From JAWKTT01 sp041398965 (GTDB lineage: Bacteria; Planctomycetota; Planctomycetia; Planctomycetales; Planctomycetaceae), in assembly GCA_041398965.1 (NCBI GenBank), contig JAWKTT010000024.1, forward strand, positions 13,119 to 77,118: a stretch of DNA of 64,000 nt, read 5' to 3'. Made by a program: the position numbers and the translations under genes. This document shows, one piece after another, positions 54,703 through 63,460 of the stretch (its first letter is position 1; every line of letters begins with the position of its first letter). The notes below the pieces were generated by a model. That model saw only the letters and a list, made by a program, of their open reading frames with translations. It made no database searches and was not told the DNA's origin.

Positions 54703-56101
54703 TCAACCGCCGTGAACTAATAAAAACAACCGCCTTGGGCACCACGATGCTGGCGTTCACGCCTTCGTTCAACAACCTGCTCGCCGCGCCGGCGGGTGCT
54801 GCCTGACGGTATCCGGTGTTCCTTACCGGTTTGTCTTCATCCGAAAGTCCAACGGCAACCTGCTCTTCCAGTTTGCCCTGCCCTCGTTTTCCGCTGATGA
54901 AGCGAAGATGGACAAGGAGAAGCAAGCTCTCGAAGTGGCTGCACAAGCACGAACTGCCCGGGAGTGGCTCCGTGGCCTCGAAAGTCAAAAGGACAACATG
55001 ACAGTGCTGCACGGCATCTCCATGTCGGTCTCCGGTGGCGGGCACTACCGTACTCGGGCTGCATGGGCGTTTACAAGGCAGGACGCGACATCCTGAGCAA
55101 CATCAAGTGGGCAACCGTTGATTTTGAATTGGCAAAACCGTTCCCTCGCCATTTGGCCATGTCGAGATGTCGCTGGCTGTTCCAGACGGAGTGTGATTTC
55201 CGACCGGGATTGTTACGGGGTAAATCGCCCCAGCCGCGAGTCAGTGCCGCAACTATTGCTACGCCGACCCAATGACCGCCTATAACGAGTTGTTCAAATC
55301 CGTCCTAGATCAGGGGATGGTCGACTCCGACAACACCTTGCTGACTACCTCCGCGAGGAAGAGTCCTACCGGCTCAAAGGGCTGGACGGCGAAGAACGGG
55401 TCAAGATCGACAACCAGGTCCGAGCTTCGAGCCGATCCGCGAGCCGCAATCAAAAGGTCACGTATGCTTGGTGATACCATCAAGAAACACCTGCCGAAGC
55501 TGTGACCCCATCCATGAAAAATGGCGGGCAGGACGCGACCCTGCCTCAAAAATGGCGGCTCTCACCGATGTCATTGTTGCCGCGCCTCGCATCGGGCCTC
55601 ACCAATGTGGTGACCTATACTATCGACGACTTGGGCACAGACATCAGCACGCTGCCTGAGAATGAAGAGAAGACTAGCATTCACGCAATAGGCCACGGCA
55701 TGGGCGGCAGGTCTGACTACATGCGCAGCGTGATGCAGACCTACCACATAAAGCAGGTCGAAACCCTCATCACCAAACTCGAGGCCGTCCCCGAAGGCAG
55801 CGGTACTATGTTCGATAACACCACAATCATCTATATGCCCGAGACCGGTGCGGGCCACCATAGCCCAGATACCGAAGCTCCCATGGTCATCATGTCCGGC
55901 AAAAACTCGAAGCTCGACCTTGCCGGCCGATACATCCGTCTGCCGTACCACGGCACCGAGGGGCACAAAACGCTGAGCAACTGGTACACGACCCTGCTCA
56001 ACGCCTACGGCAACCCGATCAAGCACTACGGCGGTCTAGACCTGACCATGCAACGCAATCGACTGGACCAGATAGGGGCGATCAATCGCTTCCTAGCCTG
56101 A
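54696..56101 (+). pseudogene. DUF1552 gene, frameshifted
   Basis: It starts at ATG 54696 with LINRRELIKTTALGTTMLAF, a Tat-like signal. Successive pieces lie in different frames: VFIRKSNGNLLFQFALPSFS, NMTVLHGISMSVSGGGHYRT, VYKAGRDILSNIKWATVDFE and a DNTLLDYLREEESYRLKGL piece. The last 200 codons (55502-56101) are one open frame with IHAIGHGMGGRSDYM, TTIIYMPETGAGHHSPDTE and the HKTLSNWYTTLLNAYG end. The normal gene would be about 460 codons. It follows its DUF1592 partner exactly as in the intact pair. Confidence 0.75.
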
Positions 56102-56130
56102 GAAAACGATACTGCATTTTAGGCGAAGGC

Positions 56131-56917
56131 CGTAGGGTCAAAAGACTCCGCCGAACTCCAATTGCCGCATTTTGTGGGGTTTGGGCTGGTCGAGTTGTCG
56201 GTTCTCAGCCGCTTGATTTCACCTGATCCACTCCGAAGACTGTTCGATTTCCGGTGCCGAACATGTCTTGCATCCTCCAACCCTGGCACATCCTGCTCGC
56301 GATCCTCTGTGGACTTGTCCAACAGCGTCAGCAGCGGGTCATCGAGTTCCAGAACGCCCTGATTGAAGCCCTGCTTCAGACGTTGGGAAGGAAGCGATTG
56401 CTGCTCAACGACGAGCAGCGTCGCCTGCTGGCTGTGAGGGCCCACTCCCTCGGTCGGAAGGCTTTGCTGGAACTGACGACGATCGTGACACCCGACACCA
56501 TCCTCCGCTGGCACAGAGAACTAGTCGCGAAGAAGTACGACTCCAATGATCAACGCAAACCCGGTCGACCACGCATCCGTCAGGAAGTGGTGGAGGCCAT
56601 CCTGCGATTCGCGACAGAGAACCCGACGTAGGGATACGATCGTATTCAGGGTGCCCTGAAGAACCTCGGCTTCCACATCGCTGATTCCACCGTGGCCAAT
56701 GTCCTCAAGGAACATGGCATCGAACCCGCTCCAGATCGTCAGCGGACGCCATCGTGGTCCGCGTTTCTCAAGGCCCACTGGGATTCCCTCTTTGCCACAG
56801 ACTTCACCACGATGGACGTGTTGACTCGCAACGGACTGGTGACGTTCTACGTCCTGGCGGTCATGCACCTGAAGTCACGTTGCGTCCACATTGCTGGCAT
56901 CACAGCAAGTCCCAATG
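56131..56917 (+). mobile_element. Insertion sequence with rve-type transposase (copy 2, truncated)
   Basis: Begins with the terminal repeat containing GTCAAAAGACTCCGCCGAAC and follows copy 1 closely to about 56917; the right third, including the right end, is absent. It lies 30 bases after the broken DUF1552 gene. Beyond 56917 the sequence is unrelated. Confidence 0.8.
56263..56917 (+). pseudogene. rve/DDE transposase, one stop and truncated
   Basis: One frame from ATG 56263, broken by a TAG at 56629 where copy 1 has TGG, then open to the point of truncation. It keeps the N-terminal region, KPGRPRIRQEVVEAILRFAT, and the first catalytic Asp in FATDFTTMDVL. The second Asp and the Glu are lost. 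At the two positions where copy 1 has stops, this copy has sense codons, so the ancestral protein can be rebuilt from both. Confidence 0.85.
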
Positions 56918-57129
56918 ACCTGCTTCGGTTTTTTCGGACAGGTGTTGTGCTTATTTTGGATGGTCTACCACGAGCCAGGACTTGCCGATCTTCGGGCTTC
57001 AGATCAAGGGTGGCCAATGTAGCACGCCACGTAAGTCGCCTCCTTTCTGGTAAATGCGGAGTTCGCGCGTGATATTCTCGATCGATTCACGCCTTTGGCT
57101 GAGACACCAATCACATTTCGGAGTGCGAA

Positions 57130-57318
57130 ATGCCAATTCCCCTGCGAATTCTGATCTCAGTCGTCTGCCTGCCGATCGCTGCCTTTAGCGTGTTTGGTTT
57201 CCTGGCGTCGTTCGAGCCCGGTGTCACGATCGGCTGGAAGATCGGTTACACGATACTGGGAGTCGGAAGTCTGGGGGCAGCGGTGCTGCCGTGGGTGATT
57301 GGTCGTGAACCGGGATAA
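57130..57318 (+). CDS. Small membrane protein, two helices
   Basis: 62 residues with two hydrophobic segments: ILISVVCLPIAAFSVFGFLA and IGYTILGVGSLGAAVLPWVI. GGAG lies 8 bases before the ATG. It probably spans the inner membrane twice. Family not recognised; small two-helix proteins of this kind are common in planctomycetes. Confidence 0.55.
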   Translation: MPIPLRILISVVCLPIAAFSVFGFLASFEPGVTIGWKIGYTILGVGSLGAAVLPWVIGREPG

Positions 57319-57684
57319 TGCATTGTGCTGGTGGGTGGGACGCCCCCTTGTAAGGGTGGCTGTCCCACCACCATGCCTTGCGGAGACGGTCTCAGTTCAT
57401 GTAGTTCAGGCTCCTGCCAGACTTCCTTTCGGGATTGTTAATGGCAATCGAGCTCTCATGCAAGGTGAATGGATGTGTTTTGCCTCGAGACTCCCGATTG
57501 TTTGTCGAACACAAAGTGTCGAAAGCGATTTGTCGAACGACCGGTCGCTCCCATCTCTCTGCAACAACAGAGCGACGAAACACCCACACACAGGAAGTCA
57601 GGCAGAAGTCCGAACTACGATTACTGACACCATCCAACCGTAAACTACATCCTTCGCCAGGCACATCCTGACCTGCGATTACTG
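57319..57684. other. Gene-free stretch with palindromes
   Basis: No gene was recognised. It contains the GGTGGGAC/GTCCCACC hairpin (listed separately) and, at 57410-57440, a piece resembling the CAGGCTCCTGCC repeats seen at the right edge of the window. Confidence 0.4.
57334..57369. repeat. Hairpin after the small membrane protein gene
   Basis: GGTGGGAC at 57334-57341 pairs perfectly with GTCCCACC at 57362-57369, around a 20-base loop that itself holds CCCCTTGTAAGGG. It starts 16 bases after the stop, so it may act as a terminator; no T-run follows, and a REP-like repeat is the other reading. Confidence 0.5.
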
Positions 57685-57935
57685 AGAGGCAAACGAACCA
57701 CCGGCGGAGGCCGCACCCCCAATCGCATTTCGCTGTACATGCCGACCATCGTCGCCAAACAATATAACCCCACAATCAAAACCTTCCACGACCGACTGGT
57801 CGCGAACGGAAAACCCCAAATGGTCGCCGCCATGAGAAAACTCCTCACCCTCCTCAACACCATGATCAAAAACAGACAACCCTGGAACCCAAACCCCACA
57901 ACGACTTGACTTCCAAGACAGTCGCTACGAAGACT
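57685..57935 (+). pseudogene. 3' end of an IS110-family transposase
   Basis: The frame reads GKRTTGGGRTPNRISLYMPT, then IVAKQYNPTIKTFHDRLVAN, GKPQMVAAMRKLLTLLN and a QPWNPNPTTT end. This is the C-terminal (transposase_20) part of IS110 elements, which use a DEDD site plus a C-terminal Ser. The N-terminal catalytic half is absent. The same segment occurs at 63060-63455, and its 3' flank also at 58580-58655. Confidence 0.75.
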
Positions 57936-57986
57936 ATACGGATTATTGCATCAAGTCGCCTACTCTAAGTCGACAAGGAACATGAA

Positions 57987-58409
57987 GTGTCGATACTTCC
58001 CTCAGATATTCGCACAGCTTTCGCCGACGTTCGGTTTGGAGATCACCCTACATTGGAGATGGGGCTCTGCATTGGCATATTTATAGGACGCAAGTCAGAG
58101 GATCTGACGCCAGAGGAGGAGCAACTGAGACGCAAACTCTCATCGCAGCCACAGGACGAACATTGGTGGTTAGTGTCAGACGAAAGACTGAACGAGTTCG
58201 AGGGCGTCTATCGATGGCTGGACGAGGGCAGTCGCCAGTTCTACACGCCAGCTTTCATGACCTACTATCTTAGGGGAAACGGTCTCAACGCATGGTTTCT
58301 CTACCTATCCGATATAACTGAGTTCTCAGTGGAGTGGGATTGTTGGACACAAGAACAGAGAAATGTTACGGCAAGATTCATGAGCACCATCGGATCTGAT
58401 CCGAATTAA
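57987..58409 (+). CDS. Hypothetical protein, possibly DUF6714-like
   Basis: 140 residues from a GTG start with AAGGA about 8 bases upstream. No signal or membrane helix. It is rich in Trp and Tyr: QDEHWWLVSDERLNEFEGVY, RQFYTPAFMTYYLRG and a final SVEWDCWTQEQRNVTARFMS. The mix of helices and aromatic residues resembles the small DUF6714-type proteins, but this is a guess. It is surrounded by IS110 fragments. Codon use looks normal and the frame is complete. Confidence 0.55.
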   Translation: MSILPSDIRTAFADVRFGDHPTLEMGLCIGIFIGRKSEDLTPEEEQLRRKLSSQPQDEHWWLVSDERLNEFEGVYRWLDEGSRQFYTPAFMTYYLRGNGLNAWFLYLSDITEFSVEWDCWTQEQRNVTARFMSTIGSDPN

Positions 58410-58922
58410 TACATTGATCATGAGGTGTTGCCCGCATTCGTTGATTACTAGAGCCGATTCCTTTAGATGACTCATGCGGATCGGATTACGTATCGCGACC
58501 AGGGGACCGCAAGTTGTCCGTAGTGTTTGAATCTTTCTCTAGTGGGGACATGAACAGCGTCACCACGAATGGGGTGGCTCAGTAATCGTAGCGATCGTCT
58601 TGAAAGTCAAGTCGTTGTGGGGTTTGGGTTCCAGGGTTGTCCGGATTTGACGGCGGATATCGACTGACCGGTTTCGGTCGCCTTTCAGTGTTTCGGGAAA
58701 TGACTTACAGTCAAGCCGGTCAGATTTCCACATGGCGTCGCTCGTGGTGGTGATCGATTGCAGGGACGTGCTTGACATTTTATTTAGGGACAGTAACGGC
58801 CCCGACTGTCCCTCCATGAAATTAAGACGAGAAGGCTCGACATCTCTACGTCGGTATCAGGCCAGGATGCCCACGGAAAACCTGGGGAGATTCAACAAAG
58901 CGGTCCATCCAGTTGAAACTGG
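58410..58922. other. Gene-free stretch with an IS110-end fragment
   Basis: No gene was recognised. It contains a minus-strand IS110 3' remnant at 58580-58655. A perfect 8-base hairpin, GGGACAGT and ACTGTCCC, lies at about 58787-58814. Both are candidates for a terminator of the neighbouring protease gene, which ends at 58923. Confidence 0.4.
58580..58655 (-). repeat. IS110 3'-end remnant, minus strand
   Basis: Reverse complement of the end seen at 57870-57940: TCCGGACAACCCTGGAACCC, CAAACCCCACAACGACTTGA and a TTCAAGACGATCGCTACG tail. Only the last codons of the transposase and the noncoding flank are kept. Confidence 0.6.
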
Positions 58923-59972
58923 TTACGGATACTGTGCCTTGAAATCCTTTGTAATGTTGAAGTATGAACTCGTCATCCGGGTCGCGATGTTATAAACCGG
59001 GGCGGAAGTCACTTCCGCACAGTTGACCCCGACGATGTAGCGGCTCCCCGACTTAAGTTGATACATCGGCGAGCCACTCGATCCTCCGACTGTGTCGAAG
59101 TAGTGCTTGAACTGGTTCGTGTAAACCACCTGATCCGTCTTAACATACTCTCGCCACTGTTCTATATTCTTCTTGCCTGGGTAGCCCGACATATTCAGAT
59201 TCATGGTCCTAAGTTCGCTGTCTGTTGTGGTTTTATAACCGAAGTAGTAGCCCACCTTGTTGTAGAGCGTGGCGCTCGGGAGGATGATCCAGGAAATTTC
59301 GTAGTCCCGATTGCTCTCGCTGCCATAAGTCCATGCATAGGGGGTGTAGTAAAGTGACGTCGTCAGTGAACCATATGGTTCCGAAGACGATCCGGTGCTG
59401 TTCTTTCCCGGAACAACTCGAATTGAAGTGGCCCACTCCCCAAGTTCCGAACTGTAGACACAATGGGCATTCGACACGAGCACTCGTTTCCCCACGAGCG
59501 ACGCAGTCGCAATTCGATTCCCATAAGGGAAAGTCATCTCGAGATAACAGACCGACCTATACGTCTTAGCCTTCGTGTTGCTGACTCTCTTCCATGTCGG
59601 ATTCCCCACGATGACTTCAATGTGAGAATAGAGACTGGAGAATGGCCCCGTGAGCGAGTCGACAAACTCATCCACCGCCTCGCCGGCAGCCACCTTCGTG
59701 TCGTTTGCCAGTTTCTTGGCCGCAAGCTCGAGTCGCTGGGCAAACGAGGGAACAGGACTATGATCCAGCCCATCAATTTCTACCGGCTCTCCTTCGTTCA
59801 GGATCGACCAAGCGGCATCGGTCAGCCGGGCCGCACGATCGGCGGCACGAGCTTCCGAAGCTGTCTGATTCCCTTCGGGGGAAATACTCTCCGCACCTAA
59901 CACACTGTTTGTGCCTGCAAGCACAAGTCCCAAAGCCAATACCGATAGTAGTTTCCCAGACAGAGTTCTCAT
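58923..59972 (-). CDS. Secreted trypsin-like serine protease
   Basis: 349 residues from the ATG at 59972; ATG codons further up are possible. Signal peptide MRTLSGKLLSVLALGLVLAG... cut near LGAES. A helical region follows to about 115. The protease part has His in VSNAHCVYS (about 170), Asp in NRDYEISWI (about 223) and Ser in VGGSSGSPMY (about 299), a full catalytic triad of the S1/S1B type (V8-like). It should cut proteins outside the cytoplasm. The N-terminal 80 residues may be a propeptide. Its neighbours give no clue to substrate. Confidence 0.85.
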   Translation of the reverse strand: MRTLSGKLLSVLALGLVLAGTNSVLGAESISPEGNQTASEARAADRAARLTDAAWSILNEGEPVEIDGLDHSPVPSFAQRLELAAKKLANDTKVAAGEAVDEFVDSLTGPFSSLYSHIEVIVGNPTWKRVSNTKAKTYRSVCYLEMTFPYGNRIATASLVGKRVLVSNAHCVYSSELGEWATSIRVVPGKNSTGSSSEPYGSLTTSLYYTPYAWTYGSESNRDYEISWIILPSATLYNKVGYYFGYKTTTDSELRTMNLNMSGYPGKKNIEQWREYVKTDQVVYTNQFKHYFDTVGGSSGSPMYQLKSGSRYIVGVNCAEVTSAPVYNIATRMTSSYFNITKDFKAQYP

Positions 59973-60281
59973 AATAAGCATCCCGGCGTAAAAGGAAGGC
60001 ACCAGGATTCGGAGGATTTAGCCAGGGATGCGTTGCAGGAGTCATCACGACCAAACTGCGGCCCGCGTCGACGGTCTTCAATCCTCATCTTCGGCCAGTG
60101 TCCGACGCGGTTCGCCCTCTCCAGAGCTCCCGGTTGAGTGACTGATCCAATCTTAACGGGGTCGATGCTATCCGTTTTTCAGCCGTCGTCAATTGGCCGG
60201 AAATGCAATTTTGGTGGGGCGACTGAGCGAATAAAGGGACGGGTTTCGCTATGCTTTTGTGCAAGTGAACCTTGAACTTAT
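59973..60281. promoter_or_regulatory. Divergent region between protease and nagA
   Basis: About 310 bases between two genes that read away from each other, so it should hold both promoters. No RNA, repeat or small gene was recognised. Confidence 0.35.
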
Positions 60282-60289
60282 AAGGAGGT
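60282..60289 (+). promoter_or_regulatory. Strong ribosome site that sets the nagA GTG start
   Basis: AAGGAGGT lies five bases before GTG 60295, a near-perfect Shine-Dalgarno match. It decides for that GTG rather than the in-frame GTG at 60259 or ATG at 60310. Confidence 0.75.
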
Positions 60290-60294
60290 GGATA

Positions 60295-61488
60295 GTGGGG
60301 AGTGATCGGATGGTGGGTGAGGTTTGTGCTCGGCGGTATGACACGGGGTTGGGGGTGCGGGTGCGGATTGCTGGGGGGAGGATTGCTGCGATCGATCCAG
60401 TGGAAGGCGGGTTGGGACGATGTGAGGAATGGCCGTTCGTGGCGCCGGGGTTTTTCGACTTGCAGATCAATGGGTACGGCGGGGTCTGGTTTAGTGATGA
60501 ACGAATCACTCCTGAGCAAGTGTTGAGGGTGCTCGAGGCTCATTGGGCTTACGGAATCACACGGCTCTGTCCGACGGTGATTACGAATTCGTTCACGGCG
60601 ATGAAGCATGGGTTGGCGACCATTCGACAGACGTGTGAGGCGGAGCCATGGGCCGACCGGATGGTGCCGGGGTGTCATGTCGAGGGGCCTTATCTCTCCC
60701 CCGAAGATGGTCCGCGTGGGGCACATCCGGTCGAGCATGTGCGTCCGTGTGACATCGCGGAGTTTGACCGGCTGCAAGAGGCGAGCGGGGGGCGAATCCT
60801 CCTGATGACGCTGGCACCGGAGGCGGGGGGAGCGGTCGAGTTGACGAGGCATCTGGTCTCGCAGGGGGTCGTTGTCTCGATCGGTCACACCGCTGCGAAC
60901 AGCGAGCAAATCCGAGCGGTCGTCGATGCAGGGGCGACGCTGAGCACACATCTCGGGAACGGGTCGCACGGCACGCTTCGACGTCATCCGAATCACATCT
61001 GGGACCAACTGGCAGAGGATCGACTCTCGGCGAGTCTGATTGCGGACGGACACCACCTGCCGGGGAGTGTGCTGAAGACAATGATACGGGCGAAGGGCTC
61101 GGATCGGATCATTCTGACGTGCGATGCCTCAGGTTTGGCGGGGCTCCCTCCGGGGGAGTACGACTATCACGGGGCGAGATTCGAGGTGCTGCCTGAGGGG
61201 CCGATTGTCATTGCGGGACAGCGCCAGTATCTCGCCGGGTCGGGTCAATGGCTCGACACCTGTGTGGCCAACGCGGTGCATCTGGGAGGGGCAACGTTGT
61301 CGCAAGCATGCAACATGGCGTCGCGTCAACCAGCGGAACTGCTCGGGATCGAGGTGGCTTCGCTGAATACGGGGAGTCGTGCTGATCTCGTGCTGTTCGA
61401 CTGGTCTTCGAATGTGATGCCGTCCCCATTGAATATCCGGGGAACGATTGCGGAGGGAGAACTTCGCTGGGGGAAGTTGACGTGGTAA
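60295..61488 (+). CDS. nagA: N-acetylglucosamine-6-phosphate deacetylase
   Basis: 397 residues from the GTG start. It is an amidohydrolase of the NagA type: GFFDLQINGYGG where the HxH of other amidohydrolases is lost, HVEGPYLSPEDGPRGAH with the metal-binding Glu, SIGHTAA with the first His, THLGNGSHG with the second His, and LTCDASGLAG with the catalytic Asp. The THLGNGSH form differs from the THLFNAM of Escherichia coli NagA, marking a separate clade. The enzyme removes acetyl from GlcNAc-6-phosphate in amino-sugar recycling. No nagB is adjacent. Assignment is good; another sugar amide is possible. Confidence 0.82.
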   Translation: MGSDRMVGEVCARRYDTGLGVRVRIAGGRIAAIDPVEGGLGRCEEWPFVAPGFFDLQINGYGGVWFSDERITPEQVLRVLEAHWAYGITRLCPTVITNSFTAMKHGLATIRQTCEAEPWADRMVPGCHVEGPYLSPEDGPRGAHPVEHVRPCDIAEFDRLQEASGGRILLMTLAPEAGGAVELTRHLVSQGVVVSIGHTAANSEQIRAVVDAGATLSTHLGNGSHGTLRRHPNHIWDQLAEDRLSASLIADGHHLPGSVLKTMIRAKGSDRIILTCDASGLAGLPPGEYDYHGARFEVLPEGPIVIAGQRQYLAGSGQWLDTCVANAVHLGGATLSQACNMASRQPAELLGIEVASLNTGSRADLVLFDWSSNVMPSPLNIRGTIAEGELRWGKLTW

Positions 61489-61808
61489 CAGTCGCGGAGG
61501 TTGTGGGGAGTTGTCCGATCTGTTGACCAGAAGGTTCTCAGGGGACAGTCAATCTTCCTGAGAGCCGTTTGACAGCGATCAAGGGGGGTGATAGCCTCAT
61601 CAGACTGGGTTTTGTGAGTTGCGACTTCATCGATTCCTTTCTTGACGTTTTCCGCGTCTCGCACAACAATTCCCTGGATTAGCCGATCACTCGGATCGAG
61701 TTGGTCGCCTGTTGATTTTGATTGTCGTTTCCGTTTATCCACCGAGGTCACCATCACTCATTCTCCGATGAATTGTCGGAATCACACTCCTCTGGTGGGA
61801 GCCAGCGA
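61489..61808. other. Intergenic stretch between nagA and FHA gene
   Basis: About 320 bases. A minus-strand open frame crosses it (61326-61757) but overlaps nagA, so it is not listed as a gene. No repeat or RNA was recognised. The promoter of the FHA gene should lie here. Confidence 0.35.
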
Positions 61809-62891
61809 ATGTTGAAGGCTGAGTTACGTGTTATCTCTGGAAAACAGCTCGGAACGCTGATTCCGTTGCAGCAGGCGAAGTTCCTCGTCGGCCGCGAGCA
61901 GGACTGCGATCTGCGTCCGAACAGCGAAATGGTGAGCCGTCACCATTGCGTCTTTTCTGTCGACGACTATACCGTCCGTGTTCGCGACTTGGGGAGCACG
62001 AACGGCACTCTCGTCAACGGAGAGCGATCGCGGTCAACCGTCGTGCTGAAGCCGGGAGACAGGGTCACTATCGGAAAGCTCGAATTTGTCGTCGTCATCA
62101 ATGGAGATGCTGGGACCGCACTGGATGACACCGTCTTTGCCAGCACCTCAGACACCGTCCTCTCGACCGGCAACCCCCAGGCGAGTACCGGCCCAACGGC
62201 TCCACCAGCTGCGAATAACGCAACACCGAACACGTCGGCAACTCTCTCGGACAGCGCACTCGAAGACTTGCTCGAACAGGCTCCTGGGGAAAATCCGTCG
62301 GCAACACTCGTCGACTTTACGGTCCCTGCATTGGAGGAACAGAACTCTCCCCCAACCGCTCCGATCGAAGGGGACACGCAGTACATCGCCCCACTGACAT
62401 CTGTGCCACAGATGCCCGTCGGTTATCCGACACAAGGCTATCCTCAACAGGGTTATCCGCAACAAGGCTTCCCACCACAGGGCCAACCGCAGTACGCCCC
62501 ACAGCCGGGCATGCCTCAACAGGGAGCATATCCGCCGCCGGGCTATCCACAGATGCCCCAGGGTTATCCCCCCGGTTACCCCTATCCTTACGGCGGATAT
62601 CCCCCTCCGCAGTATTATCCCTACCCTCCCCAGCAGCAGCCGGTCGCTCCTCCGCCCCCCGCTGCCACCCCCCCGGCAGTCGAGACGCCCACCGCCGCGA
62701 AACCTGCTCCGGGTGACGACAAGCTGGACATTCGTCTGCCCGACCCGAAGACGACCGGTGCCAAGGCGCCCGAGCCACCTCCGCCACCAAAAGAGGGCGA
62801 GGTTGCCCCCGCGAAAGGGGCTCACATCCCGACCGCAGCCAGCGACATCATCGCTCAGTACCTTGGTCGTCGTCCCAACAGCAACAAGTAG
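61809..62891 (+). CDS. FHA-domain protein with Pro/Gln-rich middle
   Basis: 360 residues. ATG 61809 has GGGAG 9 bases upstream. The N-terminal forkhead-associated domain (about 5-95) has FLVGRE (26-30), SRHH (43-46) and LGSTNGTLVNG (61-71), the residues that bind phosphothreonine. The middle part is low-complexity: GYPTQGYPQQGYPQQGFPPQ type repeats, then PPGYP and Pro/Tyr runs (about 225-280). The end holds AASDIIAQYLGRRP, a short motif often found at the end of planctomycete proteins. It should recognise phosphorylated partners of Hanks-type kinases. It stands alone. Confidence 0.88.
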   Translation: MLKAELRVISGKQLGTLIPLQQAKFLVGREQDCDLRPNSEMVSRHHCVFSVDDYTVRVRDLGSTNGTLVNGERSRSTVVLKPGDRVTIGKLEFVVVINGDAGTALDDTVFASTSDTVLSTGNPQASTGPTAPPAANNATPNTSATLSDSALEDLLEQAPGENPSATLVDFTVPALEEQNSPPTAPIEGDTQYIAPLTSVPQMPVGYPTQGYPQQGYPQQGFPPQGQPQYAPQPGMPQQGAYPPPGYPQMPQGYPPGYPYPYGGYPPPQYYPYPPQQQPVAPPPPAATPPAVETPTAAKPAPGDDKLDIRLPDPKTTGAKAPEPPPPPKEGEVAPAKGAHIPTAASDIIAQYLGRRPNSNK

Positions 62892-63059
62892 CCCGGGTCA
62901 TCAATTCTTTCGACCGACGCCCCCCTCCGTGCCTGCTTCACAAAGTGTCACGCTCACCTGAGTCGCCCGTTGAAAAGCAATCATGGGTCAGCATTCCCAA
63001 GCTGACACGTGTCGCTCCTACGCTTTTTCCTAGTCACCAAACAGCACCACGTCAGGCTG

Positions 63060-63455
63060 GAAAGCCTGGCCAGCCACCGTCTCCGTGTTCATCTCGGAAT
63101 GTCCCGAGCTAGGAAACCTCAACCGTCAACAAGTCGCCCGGCTCGTCGGCGTCGCACCCACCAATCGCGACCGCCGCACTCTAAGAGGCAAACAAACCAC
63201 TGGAAGGCAAACGAAGCACCGGCGGGGGCCGCACCGCCATCCGCAACGCGATGTACGTGCCGACCATCGTCGCTAAACAACTTAACCCCACAACAAAAAC
63301 CTTCTACGACCGCCTGGTCGCGAACGGAAAACCCCAAATGGTCCCCCTCATCGCCTCCATGAGAAAACTCCTCACCCTCCTCAACCCCCTGATCAAATCC
63401 GGACAACCATGGAACCCAAACCCCAAGACCACTTGACTTCCAAGACAGTCGCTAC
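63060..63455 (+). pseudogene. 3' part of an IS110-family transposase
   Basis: A longer remnant than the one at 57685: it includes NLNRQQVARLVGVAPTNRD, the IS110 C-terminal motif, then a frame change, AIRNAMYVPTIVAKQLNP, TFYDRLVANGKPQMVPLI and KSGQPWNPNPKTT, and the same noncoding tail. A direct repeat near 63185-63220 (GGCAAACAAACCACTGGAA and GGCAAACGAAGCACCGG) breaks the frame. The catalytic N-terminal half is missing. Confidence 0.75.
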
Positions 63456-63460
63456 GCGAA

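Noticed and set aside
56918..57072. Continuation of the transposase frame past 56917.
   Set aside because: Similarity with copy 1 stops sharply at about 56917; the later residues have no transposase motif.
61326..61757. A 143-codon minus-strand frame across the nagA end.
   Set aside because: It overlaps nagA by 160 bases, has no family character and no ribosome site.
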